Below are positions 49,530-58,913 of a stretch of 64,000 nt of DNA, in pieces (position 1 is the first letter of the stretch; the number at the start of each line of letters is the position of its first letter). The stretch lies in assembly GCF_003697915.1 (NCBI RefSeq), contig NZ_RCVN01000010.1:54702-118701 (forward strand), in the 5' to 3' direction. The notes under the pieces were generated by a model. It made no database searches and was not told where the DNA came from. It saw only the letters and a program-made list of their open reading frames with translations. The stretch is from Staphylococcus pseudoxylosus. Its GTDB lineage: Bacteria; Bacillota; Bacilli; Staphylococcales; Staphylococcaceae. Position numbers and translations under genes: made by a program.

Positions 49530-50270
49530 TTACATATACATGCCACCATTGACATGGATTGTTTGACCAGTAATATATTTAGCTTTTTCAGAAGCTAAAA
49601 ATGCTACAGTATGAGCAATATCGGAATCTTCACCAAATTCAGCTAATGGGATTTGTTCTAACATTTGTGCCTTAAGTTCGTCACTTAAAGCATCTGTCAT
49701 ATCTGAAACGATAAAACCTGGCGCAACAGCATTAACAGTAATGTGTCTAGATGCTAATTCTTTTGCAGCTGACTTAGTTAATCCGATAACACCTGCTTTT
49801 GTCGCAACATAGTTAGCTTGACCTGGATTACCAACTGCACCAACAACGCTTGATAAATTGATGATAGAGCCACCTTTTTGTCTTAACATTTGTGGTGTTA
49901 CTTTTTGAATACAATTAAAGACACCTTTTAAGTTTGTATCAATTACATCATCCCACTCTTGCTCTTTCATTCTCATCAATAAATTATCGCGTGTAATACC
50001 GGCATTATTTACAAGTACATCTACTGAGCCAAACTGACTAACTACTTCTTTGATCATCGCTTTGACTTCATCGCCATTTGCTACATTTGCTTGAACAGCA
50101 AAACTTTCAACGCCTTTAGCTTTGATTTCTTCTACGACAGCATCAGCTTTTTCTTTATTACCGGCATAATTTACTGCGACATTATAGCCTTCTTCTGCTA
50201 ATTGGATTGCAATACTGCGTCCAATACCTCTTGATGCTCCTGTTACTAACGCACTTTTAGTCATTTTCAT
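49530..50270 (-). CDS. fabG: 3-oxoacyl-[acyl-carrier-protein] reductase FabG
   Basis: NADPH-dependent reduction of 3-oxoacyl-ACP in fatty acid elongation. The 246-residue SDR protein has TGASRGIG at 10-17, NNAG at 88-91 and the catalytic triad Ser141, Tyr154, Lys158. It overlaps the end of fabD by 14 bases and is followed by acpP. It serves as an internal comparison for the divergent SDR at 38988-39740. Confidence 0.97.
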   Translation of the reverse strand: MKMTKSALVTGASRGIGRSIAIQLAEEGYNVAVNYAGNKEKADAVVEEIKAKGVESFAVQANVANGDEVKAMIKEVVSQFGSVDVLVNNAGITRDNLLMRMKEQEWDDVIDTNLKGVFNCIQKVTPQMLRQKGGSIINLSSVVGAVGNPGQANYVATKAGVIGLTKSAAKELASRHITVNAVAPGFIVSDMTDALSDELKAQMLEQIPLAEFGEDSDIAHTVAFLASEKAKYITGQTIHVNGGMYM

Positions 50271-51183
50271 TCCAACCTTTCACATCTTCTAGTGTTTGAA
50301 TTGAAGTTACTTTTACATCTCTGTTAATTTTCTTAATTAAACCTGATAGTACTTTGCCAGGGCCAATTTCAATAAAGTGATCCACACCTTGCTCAATTAA
50401 CCACTGCGTTGAATCTATGAATTGAACAGGTGAATATAATTGTTCTATCATATTTGCTTTAATGACATTTGCATCCGTTTCACCTTTGGCATGTACATTT
50501 TGTACCACAGGATATTGAGCATCTTGCCATTCGAACTGATCAATAAATGATGCAAAATCATCTTTGATTACTTGCATCATAGATGAGTGGAACGGACCTG
50601 ATACTGCTAATGGTAGTACACGTTTAGCGCCTAATGATTTACCCTCAGCTACTAACTGATCAACTAACGTTTTATGGCCTGAAACAACGATTTGTCCAGG
50701 AGAATTGATATTGGCTGGTTCAATAATTTCCTCTTCAGTTGATAATTGTTTACATATTGCATCAACTTCTTCGTAATCTAAGCCTAATACAGCCGCCATG
50801 CTCCCCACACCATTTGGGAAAGCTTCAGCCATAAGTTGACCACGCTTTCTTACAATCTTTACTGCGTCTTCAAATTTCAACACATTACTAGCGACTAAAC
50901 TTGCATACTCGCCTAAACTATGCCCCATTGTGTAATCTGCATTCAAATCATTTAACGCATTAAATAATGCTATGCTATGGGTTAATAAAGCGGGTTGTGT
51001 ATTTTCAGTTTGGCCAAGTTTTTCTTCGCTATCTGTAAACATTGTTTCTAAGATATCGAAATCTAAAGCTTGTTGTGCTTGGTTTAGAATTGATGTTGCT
51101 ACTTCGTCATGTTCATATAAATCGTTTGCCATACCAACTTTTTGTGAGCCTTGGCCTGGAAATATTATCGCTGTTTTACTCAT
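50257..51183 (-). CDS. fabD: Malonyl-CoA:ACP transacylase FabD
   Basis: Loads malonate onto ACP. The 308-residue protein starts [18 protein letters not shown], with the nucleophile Ser89 in [10 protein letters not shown] and the catalytic His in SGPFHSSMM near 200. [13 protein letters not shown] is near the C-terminus. It overlaps plsX by 8 bases and fabG by 14 bases, which argues for tight translational coupling. Confidence 0.97.
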   Translation of the reverse strand: MSKTAIIFPGQGSQKVGMANDLYEHDEVATSILNQAQQALDFDILETMFTDSEEKLGQTENTQPALLTHSIALFNALNDLNADYTMGHSLGEYASLVASNVLKFEDAVKIVRKRGQLMAEAFPNGVGSMAAVLGLDYEEVDAICKQLSTEEEIIEPANINSPGQIVVSGHKTLVDQLVAEGKSLGAKRVLPLAVSGPFHSSMMQVIKDDFASFIDQFEWQDAQYPVVQNVHAKGETDANVIKANMIEQLYSPVQFIDSTQWLIEQGVDHFIEIGPGKVLSGLIKKINRDVKVTSIQTLEDVKGWNEND

Positions 51184-52162
51184 CTTTTTTTCCCACCGTT
51201 TCTTTCATAGTTTCAACAATTTTTTGTTCACCCGCAATTTTCGCCTGACGAATCGCTGAATAAAATGCTTTAGCACTAGAACTACCGTGCGCTTTTACCA
51301 CTGTGCCGTTCAGTCCTAATAATACAGATCCACCATACTCAGCATAATCCATTTTCGACATTAATCCTTTTAGGTCTTTTTTCAAAATTAGTGCTGCCAC
51401 TTTATTTTTCAAGCTGCTTAAAAGTGTAGACTTAAACATTTTGCCCATTGCTTTAGCTACACCTTCTAAATTTTTCAAAATCATATTACCAGTATAACCA
51501 TCAGTAACAACAACATCGGCGGCGTCATTCATCAACCCTTTAGCTTCTACGTTACCTGTGAAGTGAAAGTCATTTTGCGTTTCCATCAATTGATAAGCCT
51601 TCTTAGTCAATGAATTACCTTTGGCAGCTTCAGTTCCAATATTCAATAAACTTACTGAAGGTTGCGAAATACCTCTAATCTTTTGTGCATAAATATTACC
51701 AAGTTGAGCATATTGTAATAAATGTTCTGCCTTCGCTTCCGCATTTGCACCAACATCCATAAATACAAAGCCTTTACCCGAAACTGTTGGCAACGTTACA
51801 ACTAACGCCGGACGTTCTACGCCTTTGATACGGCCGACTATAAATAACCCAGCTGACATTAGCGCACCTGTATTTCCTGCTGAAACACATCCATCTGCTT
51901 CTCCAGATTTTACTGCTTCTGCCATACGAACCATTGAGCTATCTTTTTTACGCTTAATTGCTCGAACAGGTTCGTCATGCATAGTTATAGACTCTGTACA
52001 GTGACGTACTTCTACACGGTCATGTTTTAGTGTACATTTTGACTCATCACCAAATAAAATGATTTCTAAGTCTTCAAATTTGTTAACCGCCATTTCAACA
52101 GCTTCCAAAACGATTTCAGGTGCGTCATCTCCACCCATCATATCAATCGCTAATTTAACCAT
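51176..52162 (-). CDS. plsX: Phosphate acyltransferase PlsX
   Basis: Makes acyl-phosphate from acyl-ACP for PlsY, the first step of phospholipid synthesis; in staphylococci it also receives host fatty acids through the FakAB route. The product from [16 protein letters not shown] has 328 residues. [13 protein letters not shown] and the C-terminal [20 protein letters not shown] (20-residue block near 285-305) are present. The ATG lies inside the fapR end (8-base overlap); longer frames read through fapR and are rejected. fakA is in the same window. Confidence 0.97.
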   Translation of the reverse strand: MVKLAIDMMGGDDAPEIVLEAVEMAVNKFEDLEIILFGDESKCTLKHDRVEVRHCTESITMHDEPVRAIKRKKDSSMVRMAEAVKSGEADGCVSAGNTGALMSAGLFIVGRIKGVERPALVVTLPTVSGKGFVFMDVGANAEAKAEHLLQYAQLGNIYAQKIRGISQPSVSLLNIGTEAAKGNSLTKKAYQLMETQNDFHFTGNVEAKGLMNDAADVVVTDGYTGNMILKNLEGVAKAMGKMFKSTLLSSLKNKVAALILKKDLKGLMSKMDYAEYGGSVLLGLNGTVVKAHGSSSAKAFYSAIRQAKIAGEQKIVETMKETVGKKDE

Positions 52163-52724
52163 TTTGTTCATCCTCACTTGTATAATACATTTTAAATGTC
52201 CCTTTAAAAACAACCGTATCTTTAACATACGATTCAACTTTTATAATATAAAATTTATTTGTAATTTCAATGGTTTGCGCATTTGCACGTACCGTTTCGT
52301 TCAATTTCACTGGTTTTGTAAATGCAACATTACTTTCACTTGTCAATACGACTGGTTTATGTATAAGTGCTACACATAAAGAGTTTGCTTGAGCAAATAG
52401 AACGTGCCCTCTTGCAATCTTATTTTTTGTAAAAACAGAATCTTCATCAATATTAATAATTGAAGTAGCATATTGATCAGGTTCTACATTGATCACGTCC
52501 CCTATGATTTCATTACCTTCAATAGAACGAATGCTTTCATAATTTTTCCTAGCTACAGACTTAATTCGTGTTCTTAACTCAGGAATATTTAAGTGTGTAC
52601 GATCCAACCTAATTGTTTGGATGCTTACTGAAAACAAAGTACTTAAATCTAAATCTGTAATAAACGGATTTTTAGCTATTTCATTTTTTATTGCATCGCG
52701 CCGTTCTTGTTTTTTTAATTTCAT
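52155..52724 (-). CDS. fapR: Fatty acid and phospholipid biosynthesis repressor FapR
   Basis: Malonyl-CoA-sensing repressor of the fatty acid and phospholipid genes. The 189-residue protein has an N-terminal DeoR-like helix-turn-helix (about 8-45, [11 protein letters not shown]), a linker helix, and a hot-dog ligand domain with GDVINVEP and [15 protein letters not shown]. The ATG at 52722-52724 is 10 bases from GGGAG; an in-frame TTG three codons earlier is a weaker option. It leads its own operon with plsX, fabD, fabG and acpP, and a FapR operator overlaps the promoter region. Confidence 0.96.
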   Translation of the reverse strand: MKLKKQERRDAIKNEIAKNPFITDLDLSTLFSVSIQTIRLDRTHLNIPELRTRIKSVARKNYESIRSIEGNEIIGDVINVEPDQYATSIINIDEDSVFTKNKIARGHVLFAQANSLCVALIHKPVVLTSESNVAFTKPVKLNETVRANAQTIEITNKFYIIKVESYVKDTVVFKGTFKMYYTSEDEQNG

Positions 52725-52745
52725 CGCATTCAAACTCCCATGTTT

Positions 52746-52762
52746 TTAGTACCAAGTCTTAA
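52746..52762. promoter_or_regulatory. FapR operator
   Basis: TTAGTACCAAGTCTTAA, a 17-bp imperfect palindrome that matches the known FapR box pattern (TTAGTACC-N-GTCTTAA type). It lies between the predicted -10 and the fapR start, so it provides autoregulation and control of the whole operon. Confidence 0.8.
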
Positions 52763-52775
52763 ACACTCCTAACAT

Positions 52776-52805
52776 ATCATAACACTTTCCTTTTCAATTG
52801 CTCAA
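52776..52805 (-). promoter_or_regulatory. Predicted fapR operon promoter
   Basis: Minus strand TTGAGC, 18 bases, TATGAT with TGT before the -10. The FapR operator lies just downstream, around the likely transcription start. Confidence 0.55.
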
Positions 52806-53087
52806 CAAAAAACATACGTAAGTTTGAATTTAGTAACTTTTAAGTAAATATATTTTACTATACCGAGGTTAGAGTACTTTTTCAGCTAGTAAACAATGAA
52901 AGTTCATCTTTCATTAATTTCTCTGAACTTATTTTAAAACTAAGCTTAGGGTAACCACTTTGAATTGTACAACGACAAAATACTTAATATCATTATTTAA
53001 ATTTTTATATATAATAAATTTTAGCATTAGTTATACATAATTTGTATTTATCCATTTTAAATATAAAATTATTTTCGCTATTTCCTA
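52806..53087. other. AT-rich divergent region between fapR and the protease gene
   Basis: Part of a 471-base gap. It contains an 8-bp stem AATGAAAG/CTTTCATT (52895-52902, 52908-52915) and otherwise only AT-rich DNA without an open frame. The length is compatible with a regulated promoter region for the protease. Confidence 0.4.
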
Positions 53088-53116
53088 TTGAATTAATTAT
53101 AAACTATACGTATAAT
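53088..53116 (+). promoter_or_regulatory. Predicted promoter of the M4 protease gene
   Basis: TTGAAT, 17 bases, TATAAT. Transcription would start near 53123, leaving a leader of about 73 nucleotides. Confidence 0.65.
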
Positions 53117-53124
53117 CTTAAATA

Positions 53125-53140
53125 ATTTGAAATTTCAAAT
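53125..53140. promoter_or_regulatory. Perfect palindrome at the protease transcription start
   Basis: ATTTGAAATTTCAAAT is a perfect 16-bp palindrome beginning near +3. Its place fits an operator. It resembles but does not match the CodY box (AATTTTCWGAAAATT); the regulator is unknown. Confidence 0.45.
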
Positions 53141-53195
53141 ATATTTAAAATAATCAGAAATTTATTTTTATACCATTCATTTCTAGGAGGATATT

Positions 53196-54755
53196 ATGAG
53201 GAAAATTTTTTCTACCACGTTACTAGCTAGTTCAATATTAGCTATTACATCTGGTAACGTTCACGCCGAGGAAAGTAACAGTGTACAACCTGAGAGTTTT
53301 AAAAAAGCTGATAATTCAACTATTCAAAATGAGACGGATGTAAAACAATATTTAAATCAACATGCACAAGATTTGGTTAAGGATACAAGTAAAACTAAAA
53401 ATGAAGCATTTAATAAAAATGCCTTTAAACAATATGAAGTAGCAAATAAAAACACAGATAAAACTGGTGTGACACACTACACACTGAAAGCTAAAATTAA
53501 TGACGTTACTTCTAGTGATAGTACACTTAAGGTACATGTAAACAAAAACGGTGACGTAAAATTGATAAATGGTAGTATCGACAAACCATACATAAATGTA
53601 AAAAATTCAAACGAGATAACTTCTGCTCAAGCTGAAAAAAATGCATTTAAAGCCATTGGTAAATCAAAGGCAGAAGTTGAAAATATCAAAGGCTATGACA
53701 TCGTCAGTAAAAACAATTTGGATATAAATAGTAATAAACAAAAACTCGTTTATAATATTGAATTGAATTATGTGTCTCCTAAGGTAGCACGTTGGAAGAT
53801 TCAAGTTGATGCTACAACAGGTAAAATTATAAAAAAACAAAATACACTTCAAAAAGCAACAACTGAAGGAAAAGGTACCGGTGTTAATGGAGATGTAAAA
53901 TCACCACTTAACATAACTCAATCACAAAATCAATATACGCTACATGATACGTCTCAAAATGCAACAATTGACACCCAAACCGCCAATAACACGACAGACA
54001 CGATAGCCCCTATTACCAATGATAATACGAATTTCAATAAAAAATCTCAACGAGCTGGTGTTGATGCACATTACTATGCTAAAGAAGTTTATGATTATTA
54101 TTTAGATACATTTGACAGAGACAGCTATAACGATAAAGGGGGCCCTATTAATTCTATTGTAAATTACGATAAGAATTTCAATAATGCTGCCTGGACTGGA
54201 CAATATATGATATACGGTGATGGTGACGGCCAAACCTTTAAAGAACTATCGGGCGCTAAAGATGTTGTCGCTCATGAACTAACACATGCAGTAACTGAGC
54301 GTACTGCCGGCTTAGAATATAGCTATCAATCAGGAGCATTAAATGAATCATTCTCTGACGTATTTGGTTATTTTGTCGATCCAGATAATTGGTTAATGGG
54401 TGAAGATGTGTATACACCTGACCAAGATGGCGATGCTTTAAGAAGCTTAAAAAACCCTGAAGATTATAATCAACCAGCACACATGGATCAATACCAAAAA
54501 GGCAGCGAAGATAACGGCGGAGTCCATGCCAATAGTGGTATACCAAATAAGGCTGCTTATCTAACAATTACAGATATCGGTAAAGACAAAGCAGAACAAA
54601 TTTATTATCTTGCCCTCACAGAATACTTAACACCAAATGCTCAATTTACAGATGCTAAAACAGCACTTACTATTGCTGCAGATAAATTATATGGCGATAA
54701 TAGCGAAGAAGGTAAAGCGATTGAGAAAGCATGGGACGATGTTGGTGTGAAATAG
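53196..54755 (+). CDS. Secreted M4 (thermolysin/aureolysin-type) zinc metalloprotease precursor
   Basis: A 519-residue preproenzyme. A signal peptide (1-24) has a basic start, a hydrophobic core and a likely cut after GNVHA. An FTP/PepSY propeptide covers about 25-220, and the mature enzyme should begin near Ala221. Zinc ligands and catalytic residues are complete: HELTH at 360-364 (catalytic Glu361), Glu384 in NESFSD, and His444 in GGVHANSGIPNKAAY. NNAAWTG and IYGDGDG are typical of the family. It is related to S. aureus aureolysin and S. epidermidis SepA. It stands alone on the plus strand between fapR and recG, whose order is otherwise conserved. AGGAGG precedes the ATG. Confidence 0.94.
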   Translation: MRKIFSTTLLASSILAITSGNVHAEESNSVQPESFKKADNSTIQNETDVKQYLNQHAQDLVKDTSKTKNEAFNKNAFKQYEVANKNTDKTGVTHYTLKAKINDVTSSDSTLKVHVNKNGDVKLINGSIDKPYINVKNSNEITSAQAEKNAFKAIGKSKAEVENIKGYDIVSKNNLDINSNKQKLVYNIELNYVSPKVARWKIQVDATTGKIIKKQNTLQKATTEGKGTGVNGDVKSPLNITQSQNQYTLHDTSQNATIDTQTANNTTDTIAPITNDNTNFNKKSQRAGVDAHYYAKEVYDYYLDTFDRDSYNDKGGPINSIVNYDKNFNNAAWTGQYMIYGDGDGQTFKELSGAKDVVAHELTHAVTERTAGLEYSYQSGALNESFSDVFGYFVDPDNWLMGEDVYTPDQDGDALRSLKNPEDYNQPAHMDQYQKGSEDNGGVHANSGIPNKAAYLTITDIGKDKAEQIYYLALTEYLTPNAQFTDAKTALTIAADKLYGDNSEEGKAIEKAWDDVGVK

Positions 54756-54859
54756 CTAAAAAGCGGTTAACACTAGTAACATCAGAAAACACATGATTAT
54801 GCGGACGATTTAAATTCAAATTCAAAACCAACATATAAATATCACATTAAGTTGGTATA

Positions 54860-54928
54860 AAAAACAAGGCACTTACCTGTAAAACAATGACAAAGTCATA
54901 TGATTTTACAGGTAAGTGCCTTAATTTT
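54860..54928. terminator. Bidirectional terminator between the protease gene and recG
   Basis: Perfect 19-bp arms (54866-54884 and 54904-54922, beginning AAGGCACTTACC) enclose a small ATGAC/GTCAT stem. T-rich tracts lie on both sides. The genes converge here, and this ends both. Confidence 0.9.
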
Positions 54929-54936
54929 ACTCATTA

Positions 54937-56982
54937 TTAATCGAAACTCATATACAGTAAATTCTTCTCTATAAATGATCTTAAAGTTTGATATTGTGGC
55001 TCAAAAAATATTCCTGTTTGAATCAATTCTGCCGCTTCATCTCTAGCAACTTCTAACATTTTATAGTCTTCGACGACGTTTGCAACTAAGAAATCTGGCA
55101 AACCACTTTGTTTTACGCCGAAGAAATCTCCGGGACCTCTCATTTCAAGATCTCGTTCACTGAGTTCAAAACCATCTGTTGTTTGTGTCATAATATTCAT
55201 GCGTTCAATACCCGTTTCGGTTTTTGGCGAAGCAATAAGTACGCAATAACTTTGATGCTCACTTCTACCCACACGACCCCTTAACTGGTGTAATGTAGAT
55301 AATCCAAAACGATCGGCATCATATATCATCATAAATGTAGCGTTTGGTACATTAACCCCTACCTCAACTACGGTTGTTGAAACTAAAATATCTATTTCAT
55401 GATTACTGAATTTTTGCATGACCTCATCTTTTTCATCAGAATGCATTTTACCATGTAATAATCCCACTTTGTCAGTACCATAATAAGCTTGTAATGATTC
55501 ATATAATTCAACCACATTTTGAACATCTTCTAAATGCTCAGAGCTTTCAATCAACGGACATATAACATAAGCCTGACGGCCTTTCTTTAATTCATTAGTC
55601 ATTTGATTCAAAACGCTCTCATACGCTTCATGTTTTGACCATGAAGTAATAATTGGTTTTCTACCTTTTGGTAACTGTTTAATTGATGAAACATCCATTT
55701 CACCAAATACAGAAATAGCTAACGTTCTAGGAATTGGCGTTGCTGTCATAAATAGTACATTTGTCATTGCGCCTTTTTCTCTAAGTAGTTGTCGCTGATT
55801 CACACCAAATCGATGTTGTTCATCAGTAATAACAAGTCCAACATTATTAAATTTCACATCATCTTGAATCAATGCATGTGTTCCAATCAAACAATCAATT
55901 TCATTATTATTTAATTGATCTAATAATAGTTGCCGTTTTTCACCTTTTACTGATCCTGTTAATAACGCGACATTCATCCTGTCACCAAATATATCCACTA
56001 AACTTTCAGCATGCTGTTCTGCTAAAATTTCAGTCGGCACCATTAATGCCGATTGAAAACCAGCAGTTTTAAGTGCGTACATGCAAATAGCTGCAACAAC
56101 AGTTTTCCCAGAGCCCACATCTCCTTGGAGTAAACGATGCATACGTATCGGAGCCTTCAAATCACGAAAGATTTCATTAACGCTATGTTTCTGAGCATCA
56201 GTCAGTTCAAAAGGTAAACTATCAATAAAATGCTTAACTAAATTGATATCATAATCAACTTCAATAGCTTCATCCGAAGTTTTTTCAAGCCTATTCAACC
56301 ATTGCATTCTTAGTTCAAACATAAACAACTCTGTAAATGCATACGTTCTTCGCGCTTTTAATAATGAAGCTTTATCAGTTGCAAAATGAAGTGCTTTAAT
56401 TGTATTTTCTAATGATTCTAGTTTATATTTTTCCCTTAAATCTGCTGATAGCCATTCATGTATCGTTACTTGATCTAATACTTGACGTATCATATCTCTT
56501 AATGGTTTTTGCTTAATACCCTCTTTAATTCGATACACAGGTTCAAATTGGGCAGACTCAGTAACCTGTTGATTGAAAAACATTCTATTTCCATTAATTT
56601 CTTGCTTTCTTCTGTCCCATTTACCTTTGACCGTAACCATTCCATGTAGTTCAATTTTCTTTTTCAAATAAGGCTGATTGAAAAAAGTACACTTTACTGC
56701 AATGTTATTGACCATGATATGTACTGTTAACTTAGATTTATTACGACCAAAAAAAGCGACAGTCGGTGTAGAATATACTTCACCTATCACTGTCACTGTC
56801 GCTTGGTCTTCTGCTTCATTTAAGTCAATTACAGTATTATCCTCGTAACGTGTCGGTAAATATAAGATTAAATCTTCAACGGTATAAATATTTAATTCAT
56901 TTAATACCGCTAAACGTTTAGGTCCTAGACCTTTAATTTGAGATAACGGAAATGGGCTTTCTATTAAATTGACTTTTGACAT
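54937..56982 (-). CDS. recG: ATP-dependent DNA helicase RecG
   Basis: Remodels stalled replication forks and Holliday junctions. The 681-residue protein has an N-terminal wedge/OB domain (about 60-150) and two helicase domains with Walker A GDVGSGKT, the DEQH box ITDEQHRFG, and motif [17 protein letters not shown]. The C-terminal TRG-type segment [16 protein letters not shown] is present. It starts 2 bases after the sdaAA stop, with GGTGA inside sdaAA as ribosome site, so it is co-translated with the serine dehydratase genes. Confidence 0.97.
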   Translation of the reverse strand: MSKVNLIESPFPLSQIKGLGPKRLAVLNELNIYTVEDLILYLPTRYEDNTVIDLNEAEDQATVTVIGEVYSTPTVAFFGRNKSKLTVHIMVNNIAVKCTFFNQPYLKKKIELHGMVTVKGKWDRRKQEINGNRMFFNQQVTESAQFEPVYRIKEGIKQKPLRDMIRQVLDQVTIHEWLSADLREKYKLESLENTIKALHFATDKASLLKARRTYAFTELFMFELRMQWLNRLEKTSDEAIEVDYDINLVKHFIDSLPFELTDAQKHSVNEIFRDLKAPIRMHRLLQGDVGSGKTVVAAICMYALKTAGFQSALMVPTEILAEQHAESLVDIFGDRMNVALLTGSVKGEKRQLLLDQLNNNEIDCLIGTHALIQDDVKFNNVGLVITDEQHRFGVNQRQLLREKGAMTNVLFMTATPIPRTLAISVFGEMDVSSIKQLPKGRKPIITSWSKHEAYESVLNQMTNELKKGRQAYVICPLIESSEHLEDVQNVVELYESLQAYYGTDKVGLLHGKMHSDEKDEVMQKFSNHEIDILVSTTVVEVGVNVPNATFMMIYDADRFGLSTLHQLRGRVGRSEHQSYCVLIASPKTETGIERMNIMTQTTDGFELSERDLEMRGPGDFFGVKQSGLPDFLVANVVEDYKMLEVARDEAAELIQTGIFFEPQYQTLRSFIEKNLLYMSFD

Positions 56983-56984
56983 TA

Positions 56985-57854
56985 TTAATCACCAAATATT
57001 TCTTGTTTTAGACGCTGACCTGTAGGCGTACCAGCTAAACCTCCACGACCAGTTTCACGCAAAGCAGATGGCATTGTTTGGCCAATCTTATACATTGCTT
57101 CAATCACTTCATCTGTCGGTATTCTAGATGTCACACCTGCCAACGCCATGTCCGCAGATACGATTGCATTAGAAGCGCCTGCAGCATTTCTTTTTACACA
57201 AGGAACTTCTACTAAACCAGCAACTGGATCACATACTAAACCTAGCATATTTTTCAAACAAATTGCAAAGGCTTCAGCTGATTGTTGTGGCGTACCTCCA
57301 GCAAGTTCAACTGTTGCACCTGCAGCCATAGCCGCTGCCGAGCCTACCTCAGCTTGACAACCACCAGCTGCACCTGAAATGGACGCATTGTTAGCTACAA
57401 CGAAACCAAATGCACCTGAAGTTAATAAAAAGTTAAGCATATCTTTACGTGTCGGTTCAAGTCTAGGTTTCAAGCCAAACAATACACCTGGCACTACGCC
57501 AGCTGATCCTGCAGTCGGTGTCGCACAAATTTTTCCCATTGCCGCGTTGACTTCATTTGTTGCAACTGCTTTACTAACTGCATCTAATAATGTTGCACCT
57601 GATAATGATTTCCCTGTTTTTAAATATTCTTTAATTAGTACAGCATCTCCACCAGTTAGTCCTGTCGTTGATGTTACTCCCGCTAGTCCTTCATCCAATG
57701 CATTTTCCATTGTTTGTAAATTTTTATCCATATGTGCATACACATCAGCTTCAGATAACCCTGTCACTTCCATCTCTTGTTCTAACATGATTTCATGAAT
57801 TTTCTTATCTTGTGCTTCACACATCTCTATTAATTCTTTCACGCTTTTAAACAT
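56985..57854 (-). CDS. sdaAA: L-serine dehydratase, iron-sulfur-dependent, alpha subunit
   Basis: Deaminates L-serine to pyruvate and ammonia with a [4Fe-4S] cluster. The 289-residue protein contains [26 protein letters not shown] and the cysteines expected to hold the cluster ([28 protein letters not shown] in parts near 165-220). GGAGG precedes the ATG. It sits 12 bases after sdaAB and 2 bases before recG, the same sdaAB-sdaAA-recG order known from B. subtilis. Confidence 0.96.
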   Translation of the reverse strand: MFKSVKELIEMCEAQDKKIHEIMLEQEMEVTGLSEADVYAHMDKNLQTMENALDEGLAGVTSTTGLTGGDAVLIKEYLKTGKSLSGATLLDAVSKAVATNEVNAAMGKICATPTAGSAGVVPGVLFGLKPRLEPTRKDMLNFLLTSGAFGFVVANNASISGAAGGCQAEVGSAAAMAAGATVELAGGTPQQSAEAFAICLKNMLGLVCDPVAGLVEVPCVKRNAAGASNAIVSADMALAGVTSRIPTDEVIEAMYKIGQTMPSALRETGRGGLAGTPTGQRLKQEIFGD

Positions 57855-57866
57855 GCAATACCTCCG

Positions 57867-58532
57867 TTAGGCGTCTCCCATGAGTGAAACCGTCACTACA
57901 CCATCGACGTTTTTAATTTTCTCTATAATATCTTTGTTTACAGCATCGTCTAACTCACAAGTCATTAACGCTTGATCGCCTTTTTCTTTTCTCGATACTT
58001 GCATACTTCCCACATTAATACTTGAATCTCCTAAAATATTAGCTACTTTACCAATCGTACCAAATGTATCCTTGTGAAATACAAGTAATGCCGGGTAATT
58101 TCCACTGATTGCAATATTAAAGCCATTAATTGCAACAACTTCAATTTTACCGCCACCAATAGATACACCTTCCACTGAAATCTCCTTTTCAGCGTTACGC
58201 ATATTTATAATAGCTGTATTGGGATGCGATCTCTCTTCAGCCATTTCTATAAAATTAACTTTCATTCCTGCATTTTCTGCTGCTTCCAAACTCGTTTGAA
58301 TTCTATCGTCGTCAGTATCATAACCTAACAAACCACCTACAAGTGCAACATCTGTGCCATGACCTTTATATGTTTCCATAAAAGAGCCATACAAATAGAT
58401 GTCAACTTGACTTGGTAATTGGTTAAATAAATCTCTTGCTACCAATCCAATTCTTACTGCCCCTGCTGTGTGTGACGATGAAGGGCCTACCATTGTTGGA
58501 CCAATTATATCGAAAACTGTTTTATATTTCAT
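57867..58532 (-). CDS. sdaAB: L-serine dehydratase, iron-sulfur-dependent, beta subunit
   Basis: Partner of SdaAA. The 221-residue product from MKYKTVFDIIGPTMVGPSSSHTAGA has the GPSSSHTAG motif near 15-23 and a C-terminal ACT domain (about 148-220, LLVFHKDTFGTIGKVANIL), which suggests amino-acid control. The ATG at 58530-58532 is 7 bases from GTGGGG; an ATG two codons upstream is adjacent to that site and less likely. It is the first gene of the sdaAB-sdaAA-recG operon. Confidence 0.95.
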   Translation of the reverse strand: MKYKTVFDIIGPTMVGPSSSHTAGAVRIGLVARDLFNQLPSQVDIYLYGSFMETYKGHGTDVALVGGLLGYDTDDDRIQTSLEAAENAGMKVNFIEMAEERSHPNTAIINMRNAEKEISVEGVSIGGGKIEVVAINGFNIAISGNYPALLVFHKDTFGTIGKVANILGDSSINVGSMQVSRKEKGDQALMTCELDDAVNKDIIEKIKNVDGVVTVSLMGDA

Positions 58533-58538
58533 AATCAT

Positions 58539-58715
58539 ACCCCACTCTTGTTTTTAATGTTTCTAAAGTGTTGCGCTTACATTCTCAAACATCTAGTTCA
58601 TTATAACAAGTTCATAAGACATTATAAACCAAAACTGGTTGCATTGTTCTTTTTAAGTTTAAAATATAATTGACTACAATTCGTATAAATTTGAGAATCA
58701 CCTGAATTATTACAT
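58539..58715. other. Upstream region of sdaAB
   Basis: Part of a 381-base gap between fakA and sdaAB. The minus strand has TGTTATAAT (near 58600) and TTTATAAT (near 58622) as candidate -10 boxes without convincing -35 boxes. The remaining part of the gap, beyond the terminator at 58722-58771, is AT-rich with no gene. Confidence 0.4.
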
Positions 58716-58771
58716 AAAAACGAGAGCGAGATAGAAATCAAAACTAATTTTGATTTCGTACTCTCGCTCTC
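58716..58771 (-). terminator. Terminator after fakA; copy 2 of the dispersed palindromic repeat
   Basis: Arms GAGAGCGAGA (58722-58731) and TCTCGCTCTC (58762-58771) with inner GAAATCAAAA/TTTTGATTTC (58734-58743, 58748-58757). A UUUUU run follows on the minus strand. It has the same architecture and core as the element at 8701-8750. Confidence 0.85.
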
Positions 58772-58913
58772 ACAATATCAGATTGTTTCATAAACATTCT
58801 ATAGTAAAACTTGTATTCAAACCATTGTTCGACAACATAACCTATTTAAAATGACGTTTAAATTTCAAGCACATGTAAATGTCAATGTGTTGAAATCAAT
58901 GACTATTCGGCAA

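Noticed and set aside
54256..54567. 103-codon minus-strand frame inside the protease gene
   Set aside because: It is antisense to the conserved zinc-binding region of the M4 protease, which fully explains the open frame; there is no ribosome site.
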